Shown piece after piece: positions 23,073 through 31,923 of a DNA stretch of 64,000 bases. Below the pieces are notes generated by a model, which was given only the letters and a program-made list of their open reading frames with translations, made no database searches and was not told the origin of the DNA. The position numbers and the translations under genes were made by a program. Position 1 is the first letter of the stretch, and each line of letters opens with the position of its first letter. The DNA comes from Bradyrhizobium sp. BR13661 (lineage in GTDB: Bacteria; Pseudomonadota; Alphaproteobacteria; Rhizobiales; Xanthobacteraceae): positions 124,001 to 188,000 of the forward strand of contig NZ_JARXWB010000013.1 in the NCBI RefSeq assembly GCF_029892425.1, given 5' to 3'.

Positions 23073-23920
23073 GCCGACTGCCTTTCCCCGCCGTCGCCGA
23101 GGAAATCGCGCATCAACCCGGCAACTAGCTCGGGCCCCTCGGTCAGGATCGAGTGGCGCAGGCCCGGTAAGATGTGCAGCTTCGAGCCCGAAATGCGCTC
23201 GTGCATGTACAGCGCCATGCGCGGATTGGAACCGGCATCCTCCTCGCCGGTCGCGATCAGGACCGGGACGCGGATCCGGTCGAGCAGCCCGCCGAAGTCC
23301 GTCTGCGCCAGCACGCGATAGGCCGCAGCGTAGCACTCTGGATCGTTCTCTGCGTTGCGCTGCCGCAGCTTGGCGATGAGCTCCGGATTCCCTGCCTGGA
23401 AGCCCTCGGTCAGCCAGCGGGAGAGCGAGGCGTCGTAATGCGAGCCGCGGTCGCCGGCCTGCAACGCCGCGAGCCGGGCCGCGACGCGCTCGCGTTCGTC
23501 CTCGGTGCGGCCGGCGACGGTCGCCAGCAGCACGAGGCGGCGGATGCGGTGCTGGTGCGACAGCGCCAGGCGCTGCGCGATCAACCCGCCGAGGGAGAAG
23601 CCGGCGAGATTGAAGCTCCCGAAGCCTGCGTGATCCGCCAGCGCCAACACGTCGCCGACGAAATCGTCGATCTCGTAGCGGCCCCGCACCTTGCTGGAGA
23701 AGCCATGGCCACGCAGATCGAAGGTGAGAATCCGGAAGCGGTCGCAGAGGCGTTCGACTACGCCCTCCCAGGCTTCGAGATAGGAGCCGACACCGTGGAT
23801 GCAGATCAGCGGCTCGCCCTGCCCTTCGATCCGATAGTTCAGCGTCACGCCACCGACCGTCAGGCTCTGAGCCCTCTCCGCCGGCTCGGTGCACAGGGCA
23901 GCCGATGTTCCCTCAGCCAT
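23069..23920 (-). CDS. alpha/beta hydrolase
   Basis: This 283-residue hydrolase has the oxyanion motif CIHGVGS, the nucleophile GFSLGG (Ser at about 109), the acid in GEEDAGS and the base His in LRHSI. It resembles small ester, lactone or C-C-bond hydrolases of catabolic operons. It follows the luciferase-like monooxygenase by 3 bases, which suggests that it hydrolyses the product of that enzyme, for instance an ester or lactone formed by Baeyer-Villiger-type oxidation. That step is an inference. Confidence 0.87.
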   Translation of the reverse strand: MAEGTSAALCTEPAERAQSLTVGGVTLNYRIEGQGEPLICIHGVGSYLEAWEGVVERLCDRFRILTFDLRGHGFSSKVRGRYEIDDFVGDVLALADHAGFGSFNLAGFSLGGLIAQRLALSHQHRIRRLVLLATVAGRTEDERERVAARLAALQAGDRGSHYDASLSRWLTEGFQAGNPELIAKLRQRNAENDPECYAAAYRVLAQTDFGGLLDRIRVPVLIATGEEDAGSNPRMALYMHERISGSKLHILPGLRHSILTEGPELVAGLMRDFLGDGGERQSA

Positions 23921-23923
23921 GGC

Positions 23924-25012
23924 TCAAGCTCCCATGGCGGCCACGCGCGGCCGCTCGGCCTTGTCCCGCTCACGAGCGGCGAAGTGCGGTATTACCTCGT
24001 CGATGAAGAGACGCAGCGTCTTCATCTGCAATTCGAAGGGCAGGTTGAAGGAGAGGCCTAGCGCGAATTGATCGACCCCCGCGTCCTCGTAGACCTGCAG
24101 CTTGCGGATGATCTCATCCGGTGTGCCGAACATCAAATTATCGCGCACCGCCTGGGGGTTGTAGTTGTCGCGATTGGCGATGGTCTCGAAGGGAATGGCC
24201 TCGGGGAAGCCGTTGGTCACCGTGCCGCTGTTCTGCATTAGGTTCTCGAAATAACCGCCGTAGTCGACCGAGTGCCGCACTGCGAGCTCCCAATCCTCTT
24301 TGCGGTCATAGACGCAGGTGCGCCGCTGCATCATCAGGCGCGGACGCGGGCGCTCCGGATGATCGGCCACCGCCTTGCGGAACTTGTCGCCGAGCACGCC
24401 AACTTCGGCCGGCGGCGCCGAGAGCGGCGTGGAGAGGATGTTGGCGCCGAGGCCGACCGCCCAGTCGAAAGTGCCGGGATCGCGCGCCGCGACCCAGATC
24501 GCCGGATGCGGCTGCTGCAAGGGCTTGGGCACCGAGGTGGCCAGCGGAAACTGCCAGTAATGGCCGTTGTGCTCGTAATCCCCGGCCCAGAGCTTCTGCA
24601 CCGCCGGTACCAGCTCCTTCATGAAGGCGACGCCTTCCTGCTGCGGTATGCCACCGGCCATGCGGTCGAACTCATACTGGTAGGCGCCGCGGGCGATGCC
24701 CAATTCGAGGCGCCCGCCCGTCAGGTGGTCGCAAAGCGCCGCCTCCCCAGCCAGCCGGATGGGCGACCAGTAGGGCGCGACGAGGGTCGCGGTGCCGAGC
24801 CGGATGCGGTCGGTATGCTGGGCGAGCCAGGTCAAGGTCTGGAAGGGGTTCGGCGAGATCGTGCACTCGATGGTGTGGTGCTCGGCGGTCCACAGCGTCT
24901 CGAAGCCGCCCTCGTCGGCGATCTTCGCCAAGGCGCGGAAGTTGCGAACCGCGTCCCGCATGGAATCCTGCGGCGAGAACCGCTCCATGGAGAGCGAGAC
25001 AGCAAATTTCAT
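23924..25012 (-). CDS. luciferase-like (LLM) flavin-dependent monooxygenase
   Basis: This 362-residue TIM-barrel enzyme of the bacterial luciferase-like family has the N-terminal MKFAVSLSMERF, FETLWTAEHHT, RIRLGTATLVAPYWSPIRLAGEA, LTGGRLELGIARG and QQPHPAIWVAARDP, all conserved positions for FMN/FMNH2 and substrate binding. Such enzymes need reduced FMN from a separate reductase, and a flavin reductase is encoded two genes upstream. The substrate is unknown. The ATG at 25012 gives the standard family beginning. Confidence 0.9.
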   Translation of the reverse strand: MKFAVSLSMERFSPQDSMRDAVRNFRALAKIADEGGFETLWTAEHHTIECTISPNPFQTLTWLAQHTDRIRLGTATLVAPYWSPIRLAGEAALCDHLTGGRLELGIARGAYQYEFDRMAGGIPQQEGVAFMKELVPAVQKLWAGDYEHNGHYWQFPLATSVPKPLQQPHPAIWVAARDPGTFDWAVGLGANILSTPLSAPPAEVGVLGDKFRKAVADHPERPRPRLMMQRRTCVYDRKEDWELAVRHSVDYGGYFENLMQNSGTVTNGFPEAIPFETIANRDNYNPQAVRDNLMFGTPDEIIRKLQVYEDAGVDQFALGLSFNLPFELQMKTLRLFIDEVIPHFAARERDKAERPRVAAMGA

Positions 25013-25047
25013 GATGTTCCTCCGATCTGGCTTCTGTCGTGGACTGC

Positions 25048-26559
25048 TCAGCGCAGGCGAATGACGAACGGGTCCTGCATGGCGCCCGAGTAGTCGATGA
25101 GAACGTTCTTCAGGCGCGAGAACTCGCGCATGACCTCGAAGCCGCCGCGGCGGCCATAGCCGCTGTTCTTCATGCCGCCATTGGCGGACATGTAGGCGGC
25201 GGAACGGTAGGTGTTGATCCAGACAGTGCCGGCATCGATGTTGCGGGCAAAACGCATCGCCCGGTCGATATCCTTGGTCCAGATGCCGGAGGCGAGACCG
25301 TATTCGGTGTCGTTGGCGAGCTCGATCATCTCCTCCTCGGTCTTGAACGGCACGATGCCGACGACCGGCCCGAAGATCTCCTCGCGCATGAAGCGCATGT
25401 CGTTGCGGGCCTCGACCAGCACGGTCGGCTCGAAATACCAACCGCGGGCCAGCTCGCCGTTCTGCGGCTTGCGCCCGCCGATCGCGACCTTGGCGCCCTC
25501 GCGTACGCCGGAGCCGACATAGTCCTCGACCTTGGCAAGTTGGGAAGCGAGCGCAATCGGGCCGATATCGGTAACCTCGACCTGCGGATGGCCAACCTTG
25601 ATGCGGCGCGTGCGCTCGACCAGAGCCTCGACAAAGCGATTGTAGATCGGCTGCTCGACGAAGCAGCGGGAGCCCGCGACGCAGGTCTGGCCGGCCGCGG
25701 CAAAGACGCCGGAGACGACGCCGTTCACCGCCCGGTCGATGTCGACATCGGAGAAGATGACGTGAGGCGACTTGCCCCCCAACTCCATCTGGCAAGGCAC
25801 AAGGTTATGTGCGGCATTGCCGGCGATCTTGCGCCCGGTGAAGGTCGAGCCGGTGAAGACGTATTTCGTGATGCCGGGATGGCGTGTCAGCGCCTCGCCG
25901 GTAGTGGCGCCATCGCCGCTGACGACATTGATCACGCCCGGCGGAATGCCGGCCTCGATCGCGAGCTCCGCCAGTGCGAGACTCGACGCCGTGGCGTGCT
26001 CGGAGGGCTTGACGACGATGGTGTTGCCGATGGCGAGGCAGGGGGCGAGCGTGCCGGTCAGCATCATCATCGGCGAGTTCCACGGGATGATCATGCCGAT
26101 CACACCGAGCGGCTCGCGCAGGTTGAAGTTCAGCGAGTCGAGCTTGTTGACGGGAATAGTCTCACCGAGCAACTTGTCCGCCATGCCGGCGAAGTAGAGA
26201 TAGGAATCCGGGATCGCCCGCATCTGGGCCCGCATCTCCTTGAGCAGCTTGCCGTTGTCGCGACACTCGATCATCGCCAACTCGTCGGCATTCTCGAGCA
26301 CGAGCTCGCCGAGGCGGCGCACCAGCTTGCCGCGCTCGGTCTGGGTCATGCGGCGCCATGCGGGGTTGACGAAGGCGGCCTTCGCCGAGCGCACGGCGGA
26401 GTCGACATCAGCGGCGTCGCCTTGGGCGAATTCGTACCAGGGTTCGGCCGTGGTGGGATCGTAGGACGGGACGTAGAGGCCACTGCTGGGGGCGACGAAC
26501 GCGCCGTCAATGAACAGGCCCTGACGCGAACCTTCGAGGGATTTGACGGTCGTCTTCAT
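25048..26559 (-). CDS. aldehyde dehydrogenase
   Basis: This NAD(P)-dependent aldehyde dehydrogenase (503 residues from the ATG) has the catalytic Glu in MELGGKSP (about 259), the catalytic Cys in GQTCVAGSR (about 293) and PWNSP near Asn161. It belongs to the betaine-aldehyde/general ALDH group. Two starts are possible, GTG at 26565 or ATG at 26559; the ATG is used here. It oxidises an aldehyde intermediate of the pathway, perhaps the one released by the monooxygenase. The gap to the flavin reductase gene is under 20 bases. Confidence 0.92.
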   Translation of the reverse strand: MKTTVKSLEGSRQGLFIDGAFVAPSSGLYVPSYDPTTAEPWYEFAQGDAADVDSAVRSAKAAFVNPAWRRMTQTERGKLVRRLGELVLENADELAMIECRDNGKLLKEMRAQMRAIPDSYLYFAGMADKLLGETIPVNKLDSLNFNLREPLGVIGMIIPWNSPMMMLTGTLAPCLAIGNTIVVKPSEHATASSLALAELAIEAGIPPGVINVVSGDGATTGEALTRHPGITKYVFTGSTFTGRKIAGNAAHNLVPCQMELGGKSPHVIFSDVDIDRAVNGVVSGVFAAAGQTCVAGSRCFVEQPIYNRFVEALVERTRRIKVGHPQVEVTDIGPIALASQLAKVEDYVGSGVREGAKVAIGGRKPQNGELARGWYFEPTVLVEARNDMRFMREEIFGPVVGIVPFKTEEEMIELANDTEYGLASGIWTKDIDRAMRFARNIDAGTVWINTYRSAAYMSANGGMKNSGYGRRGGFEVMREFSRLKNVLIDYSGAMQDPFVIRLR

Positions 26560-26574
26560 GATCACTCTATCGGC

Positions 26575-27555
26575 TCAGATTTGCGGAAGGTTGGCCCAGG
26601 GCTGCGCGTCGCCGACCATGGCGAGGCGGCCGCCATCATCGGAATCCATGTAGATTCCGAAGCGCTTGCTGGCGCTCTCGCGGGCGTAGCGCCGCAGCAT
26701 CGAGGAGATTTCCCGGGTCGGAATCTGGTCGTAGGGAAGCTGGTCGATCGGGAAGAAGCGCAGCCCGGCGGAAAGCGGCTGCGAGGCCGCTTCCTGCGCA
26801 AGGCGGGCGCGGTAGATCAGGTAACCCGGGTCGCGGTCGCTGACGTCGAAGACGGAATAGAGGAAGGTGTCGTCGGGTACGAGCGTCAGCGCATCGCCGC
26901 CATCGAGTTTGAGCTCCTTGTCGGCAATTCGGCGCTTCGCGCTCGGCAGAACCCAGCCGCCCTTGCCGTCGGACCGCAGCAGCAGATTTCCATCCGCTTC
27001 AATCAGGTAGCCGACGATCATGCCATGCGACTCGAGCCAGCCCGGCGGCAGCGGGTCCTTCACATTGGCGTAGCGGCCGCGGCAGAAGCCGAGCGGCGCG
27101 GAGGGGCTGGTACCGAAGGCCTGGACCTCGCCGATCAGCACCAGGTGATCGCCGGCGTCGACGCGGCTGTGCACGCTGCAGTCAAACCATGTCAGGCAAT
27201 CGGTGAGGACGGGCGCGCCGGTATGGATGCGATCATGATTGACCGTGTCGAACTTGTTCGCTGCCTTGGAGGCGAACAGGTTCGAGACGTCGGTCTGCGC
27301 CTCGTGCAGCAGGTTGACCGCGAAGGAATCCGAGCTGTTGAAGGCGTCATAGCTATGGGCGCTCTTGCCGACGCAGACCAAAAGCAGCGGCGGGTCAAGC
27401 GAGACCGAGGTGAAGGAGTTCGCGGTCATGCCGCGCGGCGCGCCGTCGGTATCGCGCGTGGTGATAACCGTCACCCCGGTCAAAAAAGTGCCGAAAGCGC
27501 GTCGCAGGGCGACCGGATCGATCGCTGTTGCTGTCTTTTCCGTCGGAGCGAGCAT
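26575..27555 (-). CDS. flavin reductase with an extra C-terminal domain
   Basis: This is a 326-residue protein. The first ~160 residues are an HpaC-like FMN-binding split barrel (RAFGTFLTGVTVITT, GMTANSFTSVSLDPPLLLVCV, SFAVNLLHEAQTDVS, DHLVLIGEV). Such reductases supply FMNH2 to LLM enzymes. A second region (about 170-326: VGYLIEADGNLLLRSDGKGG and YLIYRARL) resembles a Nudix-like fold, but the canonical Nudix box is not visible. The ATG at 27555 has GAGGTGAGG directly before it. It is the first gene of the operon. Confidence 0.87.
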   Translation of the reverse strand: MLAPTEKTATAIDPVALRRAFGTFLTGVTVITTRDTDGAPRGMTANSFTSVSLDPPLLLVCVGKSAHSYDAFNSSDSFAVNLLHEAQTDVSNLFASKAANKFDTVNHDRIHTGAPVLTDCLTWFDCSVHSRVDAGDHLVLIGEVQAFGTSPSAPLGFCRGRYANVKDPLPPGWLESHGMIVGYLIEADGNLLLRSDGKGGWVLPSAKRRIADKELKLDGGDALTLVPDDTFLYSVFDVSDRDPGYLIYRARLAQEAASQPLSAGLRFFPIDQLPYDQIPTREISSMLRRYARESASKRFGIYMDSDDGGRLAMVGDAQPWANLPQI

Positions 27556-27617
27556 CCGCCTCACCTCGATCAATACGGGATCGTGGTGAGAGGCTAGGCG
27601 CCGGAAATATACTTCGC

Positions 27618-27627
27618 TTCCTAGGAA
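27618..27627. promoter_or_regulatory. palindrome upstream of the flavin reductase operon
   Basis: TTCCTAGGAA is a perfect 10-bp palindrome between the operon start (27555) and the regulator gene. It could be a binding site of the PucR-type regulator, but there is only one copy. Confidence 0.25.
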
Positions 27628-27681
27628 CAGTCGGATTAATTCAGGAAATGTTTCGCTGGATCAACGGAGGATAGTGTCGTC

Positions 27682-29493
27682 TCAGGCCACCGTCACTTCG
27701 CTGCCCTCGATAACGCCGTGCAGCCGGATGGCAAGCTCGATGGCGAAGCGCTTCTCGGCCGTCTCCAGACCTATACCGAAAAGATCCTGGATACGAGAGA
27801 GCCTATAGCGCAGCGTCGTGACATGCAGCCCCATCGCATCGGCGCAGGCCTGGGTCCGGCAGCCCTCGCGGAGATAGGCGGCGAGCGTCTCCAGATAGGG
27901 AGTGTCGTGCTGGCGGTCATGCGCGACCACCGCGCCGATCGCGCCGTCGACGAAGCTGCGCACATCTGCCGACTCGGCGGCACCGATCAGCATGGGCATC
28001 GGACCGAAATCGAAGGCCGACAGGGTTCCGCTGCGCCCGAAGGAACGCGCGATGCGGATCATCCGCCAGCAGCGCTCCCATTCCTTGGGATAACTCTCGA
28101 GCCCGTCACAGATGTCGCCGAGCACGACGATCGGCTCGCGGCTGAAGCTGTGGCGGAGCACCTCAACGATGCGCCGCGGCAACCGTCCGGCGCGCTCCGT
28201 TTCCGCGCTCTTCTCCTCCGGAACGAGGCAGACGAGCCCGCCGCCGACCGCGATGACGTTGATCGGCAAATTCATCTGACGCGCGAGCCGCGTCACGGCA
28301 TGATGGCAGTCGATGCTCATATCGGCCGGCGAGGACGGACCGTCAGGAAAATCCACCACGATCATCCGAGCCGGCGCGCCGAGCGCAAGGCCGAGCCGGC
28401 GACCGCGCTGGACGACGTCGTCAGCATCCCGCCAGCGCCGCTCGACGATCTCGAAGAAGAGTTCGGTTAGGGTGCGAGTCTCGAAGCGGAACCGGATGAC
28501 GCTGCGCATCATCTGCACGCTCAGGGCGAATTTCACGCTGTCGAGCAGCAGTCGCTGGAGATCGCCTCCGCCCTTCCCGGCTTCCGGAAAGATCACTAGT
28601 GCGCCGACCGCCTGCCCGTCGACATCGAGCGCCTCGATCCTCGCCGTGATCTGAAGCCGCTGTGCCCCGTCATCAAGGCTCAGACCCATGGGCTCGGCAC
28701 GGCCCGCCGCTACGGCATCGCGTGCGGCGACTGTGATCTGGGCGCCGATCGCGCCGTCGAGAGCCCGTTGCCAGGCGGCATCATCGAAGCGCAGCGGCGT
28801 GGGCGAGCGGCTGGCCACGAGCGCGTTGCCAGCGAAATCCACGACCAGGATCGCCTCCGGCAGCAATTCGGCGAGCATTGCCGAGAGAGCCGCAGTCGAA
28901 CCGCCCGAAAGAACCTCGTGCAGCAACATGGTCTGGGCTTGCAGCGCATTCTGCAACTGCTCTGCCGCCTGACGTTGCGCGCGCAGGCGATGCTCGCGCT
29001 CAACGGCGATGCCGCCGAGATGGACGATCATGCCCATGAAGGCGAGGTCGTCGGCCGAGACGTCCTGGATGTCGCGGGAGATGACGTTCAGCACCATGGG
29101 CCGGCCTTGCTCGTCGGAGCAGCTCATCGGCAGCACCAGAACGGTGCGGTAGTCGCGTTCGAAGGCTTCCTGGCGATAGCCGGGAAATTCCTCCGAGACG
29201 CGCGCATCGCGGATATAGACGGGTTCGTTGCGCTGGAGCGCGATCAGCGCCGGGCTGGTCGCCAGTTCCCAGCGGTTCTCGAGGCGTCGGCGCAGCAGCG
29301 TCGGATCGTGCCGGACCACGACGTGAGCCTCACCATGGGGTGAATCTATCGCCATGATCGAGCCCAGCGCCCAGGCGCCATGCTCGCAGGCCGCGCGGAT
29401 GAGATCGCGGAGCACCGTGTCGAAATCGCCGCCCGAATTGATCCGGCTTGCGACATCGCGCAACGAACGCATCTGCGACGCCTGATCCGCCAT
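27682..29493 (-). CDS. PucR/CdaR-type transcriptional regulator with GAF domain
   Basis: This 603-residue regulator has a GAF-like sensor at about 15-170, a central region (about 340-470, GGDEF-like fold of the CdaR type) and a C-terminal PucR helix-turn-helix (TLAAYLREGCRTQACADAMG, then VTTLRYRLSRIQDLFG, about 535-585). It lies immediately upstream of the monooxygenase operon on the same strand and divergent from the DUF1185 gene, so it likely controls both. The ligand would be a pathway compound bound in the GAF domain. No DNA target is known. Confidence 0.87.
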   Translation of the reverse strand: MADQASQMRSLRDVASRINSGGDFDTVLRDLIRAACEHGAWALGSIMAIDSPHGEAHVVVRHDPTLLRRRLENRWELATSPALIALQRNEPVYIRDARVSEEFPGYRQEAFERDYRTVLVLPMSCSDEQGRPMVLNVISRDIQDVSADDLAFMGMIVHLGGIAVEREHRLRAQRQAAEQLQNALQAQTMLLHEVLSGGSTAALSAMLAELLPEAILVVDFAGNALVASRSPTPLRFDDAAWQRALDGAIGAQITVAARDAVAAGRAEPMGLSLDDGAQRLQITARIEALDVDGQAVGALVIFPEAGKGGGDLQRLLLDSVKFALSVQMMRSVIRFRFETRTLTELFFEIVERRWRDADDVVQRGRRLGLALGAPARMIVVDFPDGPSSPADMSIDCHHAVTRLARQMNLPINVIAVGGGLVCLVPEEKSAETERAGRLPRRIVEVLRHSFSREPIVVLGDICDGLESYPKEWERCWRMIRIARSFGRSGTLSAFDFGPMPMLIGAAESADVRSFVDGAIGAVVAHDRQHDTPYLETLAAYLREGCRTQACADAMGLHVTTLRYRLSRIQDLFGIGLETAEKRFAIELAIRLHGVIEGSEVTVA

Positions 29494-29637
29494 GTGTCTT
29501 TCCCCTACCGACCGCTGCGATCTTACCCCGCATCGCAGGTCGATCCATCAGTTTCTTCCCGCGTTCCGACGGAAGACGGTGATGGAACGGCCTCGCTAGG
29601 TTTCTCCCCATTCACAATCGCAATAGGTGGACGCGCC

Positions 29638-30228
29638 ATGGACTACGGCCTTCGCAAGATTTCGACCTTCGTCGAGGAAACCTTCATCGAAGGCGGCAAG
29701 GCCGCCGACAAGCCGGTGCGCTTCGTCGTCGTGGCCGCCGTGGTCCGCAATCCCTGGGCGGGCCGGGGCTTCGTCGAGGATTTGCGCCCCGAGATCCTGC
29801 GTGTCGCGCCGGAACTCGGCAAGGAATTGACCAAGCGTCTCGTCGCGGTGATGCCGGCCGAGCAGGTCGAGGCCTTTGGCAAGGCGGCCGCCGTCGGCAC
29901 CAATGGTGAGATCGAGCACGCCTCGGCGCTGATTCACACGCTGCGTTTCGGCAACACGTTCCGTGATGCGGTGAAGGGCACGGCCTATCTGAGCTTCACC
30001 AATACTCGCAACGCCCCGGGCGCGCTGCTCTCGCTACCGATGATTCACAAGACCGAGACTGGCAAGCGCTCCCACTTCCTCACCGCCCAGTTCCTGATCC
30101 CGGACGCGCCGGCCGCCGACGAGTTGCTGGTCGCGATCGGCGCCGCCGACAACAGCCGCGCCCATCCCCGCCTCGCGGATCGCTTCCAGGACATGGAAGA
30201 GATGAAGGGGGAACTGGCGGACGCTTGA
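29638..30228 (+). CDS. DUF1185 (amino acid synthesis family) protein
   Basis: This 196-residue protein of the PF06684 family has RKISTFVEETFIEGG at the start, VAAVVRNPWAG, and GTNGEIEHASALIHTLRFGN in the middle. The family name says amino acid synthesis, but the reaction is unknown; members lie in many catabolic clusters with LLM enzymes and PucR regulators. The ATG at 29638 has AGGTGG before it. It is divergent from the PucR-type regulator (144-base gap) and is followed by a strong terminator. Confidence 0.85.
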   Translation: MDYGLRKISTFVEETFIEGGKAADKPVRFVVVAAVVRNPWAGRGFVEDLRPEILRVAPELGKELTKRLVAVMPAEQVEAFGKAAAVGTNGEIEHASALIHTLRFGNTFRDAVKGTAYLSFTNTRNAPGALLSLPMIHKTETGKRSHFLTAQFLIPDAPAADELLVAIGAADNSRAHPRLADRFQDMEEMKGELADA

Positions 30229-30260
30229 CGCAGAAGGGCCGGGCAACTTCCTAGCCTCAC

Positions 30261-30289
30261 AGAGCCCGCCCAATCGGCGGGCTCTTTTT
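30261..30289 (+). terminator. Rho-independent terminator after the DUF1185 gene
   Basis: AGAGCCCGCC pairs perfectly with GGCGGGCTCT (10 bp) around a 5-base loop, and TTTT follows. It ends the DUF1185 transcript. Confidence 0.9.
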
Positions 30290-30290
30290 C

Positions 30291-30461
30291 GGCGGCCTGA
30301 AAGCGTGAGCGTACCATCTCGGCGAGCACGACCTTGTCGCGGGCGAGTTCGTCCATCACCTGCCGCACCGGCTTCTCGGCGATGGCGACGATCTCGTCGA
30401 TCTCGCGGGTCATGACCAGCGGCGGGACGAAGCCGAGGATCTCGCCGTTCAAATTTTGCAT
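30291..30461 (-). pseudogene. class III aminotransferase C-terminal relic
   Basis: The minus-strand frame reads NLNGEILGFVPPLVMTREID, then EIVAIAEKPVRQVMDELARDKV, the closing segment of class III (omega) aminotransferases. About 55 of the expected ~450 residues are left. There is no catalytic lysine or start region, and the frame then runs into the terminator hairpin of the next gene. It is a leftover of a deleted gene. Confidence 0.65.
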
Positions 30462-30514
30462 ACGAGGTTCGCCACGAGGCTTCGAATAAACGCGCTTTTC
30501 AGAACAAGCGAAGC

Positions 30515-30868
30515 ATGGTGAAACTCAAGGTGCCCGAATATCAGCCACGCAGCAAAAAGAAGAATCTGAAGAAGAGGGGCCGCTACTGACTTGCCAGGAG
30601 ATCGCGGCGATAATCGACGAGATCAACGACCGGCATTTGCTGTTGCTGATGATCCTGCTCATTCACTTGGGAGCTTGAGTCGGAGCGATTTTGGACGCCG
30701 TCAAGACGCAGATCAATCTCAAGGAGAACCTGTTCGATCTCAATCCGCACGGACACGAGTCCACCAATAACGGCCGGCCCGTGTTGCCGATTCCGACCAC
30801 CTTGCGCCCCTGGCTTGACGACCTCTCGGACGGCCCGCTCATCACGTATCGTTGGGGCCGTCAAATAT
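30515..30868 (+). pseudogene. tyrosine recombinase relic, frameshifted with an internal stop
   Basis: The sequence KLKVPEYQPRSKKKNLKKRGRY ends at a stop at 30587. The continuation LTCQEIAAIIDEINDRHLLLL appears in the next frame. An in-frame TGA at 30676 splits IHLGA and VGAILD, where intact integrases read TGAR-x-GAILDL. It continues to RPVLPIPTTLRPWLDDLSDG. The C-terminal HxxR and Tyr parts are absent. It marks an older insertion event unrelated to the island integrase. The remainder of 30229-30944 has no gene. Confidence 0.65.
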
Positions 30869-30944
30869 CCCGATCAAATGATGCTGCGCTCGCCCGTGCG
30901 TCGGTCGCAGCAATCAAATGAAGGATGAACCAGACTAGACAAAC

Positions 30945-31916
30945 CTACGGTCCATCTTTTCGGGTGTAGATCGCAGCGGCGAGCACAATGACGACGCCCT
31001 TGATGATCAATTGAGCCTGGACCGGCACACCGAGCAGCACCACTTCATTGGCGAGAATGACGATGATGGCGGCTCCAGTGAGGGCGCCGAGGATCGAGCC
31101 ACGGCCGCCGCGCAGCGACACCCGCCCAACGACACAGGCGACGATCGAGTCGAGCTCGTACCCCTGCCCGACCCAATTATCGACGAGCCCGACGTAGCCG
31201 CTCAGGATCAGCCCAGCGAGCGCCGCAAGGCAGCTCGAGATCAGGTAACAGGCCGTCGTGACCGCGTCGGAGTGAATTCCGAACAGGCGCCCCGTCACCG
31301 GATTGCCGCCGACGATGTAAATTCTGCGTCCGAATGCGGAACGATGCAGCACGACGGCGAGCACCGCTGCCAGCACCAGCAGGACAAGCGCGTTGTAGGG
31401 CACGCCGTGGAATTTACCGGAGCCGAGGAGACGCAGGAACGGCGGCACGTTTCCGGACGGCGCACCTTGCGTATAGGCAAACCTGAATCCCTGAAGCAGG
31501 ATCATCGTCGCGAGCGTCGCCAGGAATGGGGATACCTGACGCTTGGTGACGAGGAAACCGTTGAGCAGTCCGACGGCGATACCGACCAGCATCGCCGTCG
31601 CGATGATGGCAGGAACATTCTGGTCCGCCCCCGAGAAGCCGGTCGCGATCACCGCAGCCGTCGCCATCATCGAAGCGACCGAGAGATCGAGGCCGCGAAC
31701 GACCATCACCAGGCTTTGACCCATTGCGACGATCGCGAGCGGAGCGACTTGCAGCAGCAGATTCGACAGATTGCCGGGGCTGATGAAGGCCGGCGACATC
31801 ACGCCGCCGAGCACGAGCAGCAGCGGCAGCGCGAGCCCTACGCCATAGCGTGCGATGACGGTGCGGACCGACCAGGACGGCGCGACGGGGCCTGCGATTT
31901 CGACGGAGCCTGACAT
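30945..31916 (-). CDS. ribose-type ABC importer permease (second)
   Basis: This is a 323-residue permease of the RbsC/BPD_transp_2 family with about eight to ten hydrophobic helices and the family motifs GQSLVMVVRGLDLSVASMMA and GRRIYIVGGNPVTGRLFGI. The start at 31916 follows the previous permease stop at 31924 by 7 bases; an ATG at 31949 would overlap that gene by 26 bases. It pairs with the other permease to form a heterodimeric channel. The sugar or polyol carried is not evident. Confidence 0.87.
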   Translation of the reverse strand: MSGSVEIAGPVAPSWSVRTVIARYGVGLALPLLLVLGGVMSPAFISPGNLSNLLLQVAPLAIVAMGQSLVMVVRGLDLSVASMMATAAVIATGFSGADQNVPAIIATAMLVGIAVGLLNGFLVTKRQVSPFLATLATMILLQGFRFAYTQGAPSGNVPPFLRLLGSGKFHGVPYNALVLLVLAAVLAVVLHRSAFGRRIYIVGGNPVTGRLFGIHSDAVTTACYLISSCLAALAGLILSGYVGLVDNWVGQGYELDSIVACVVGRVSLRGGRGSILGALTGAAIIVILANEVVLLGVPVQAQLIIKGVVIVLAAAIYTRKDGP

Positions 31917-31923
31917 CCTCTGG

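Noticed and set aside
25571..25597. GTAACC with CCAAC at 15 bases as a further ECF promoter
   Set aside because: It has one mismatch in the -10 box and lies inside the aldehyde dehydrogenase coding region, facing no gene start.
25039..27597. Plus-strand open frame of 852 codons
   Set aside because: It is the antisense of the aldehyde dehydrogenase and flavin reductase genes and carries no recognisable domain.
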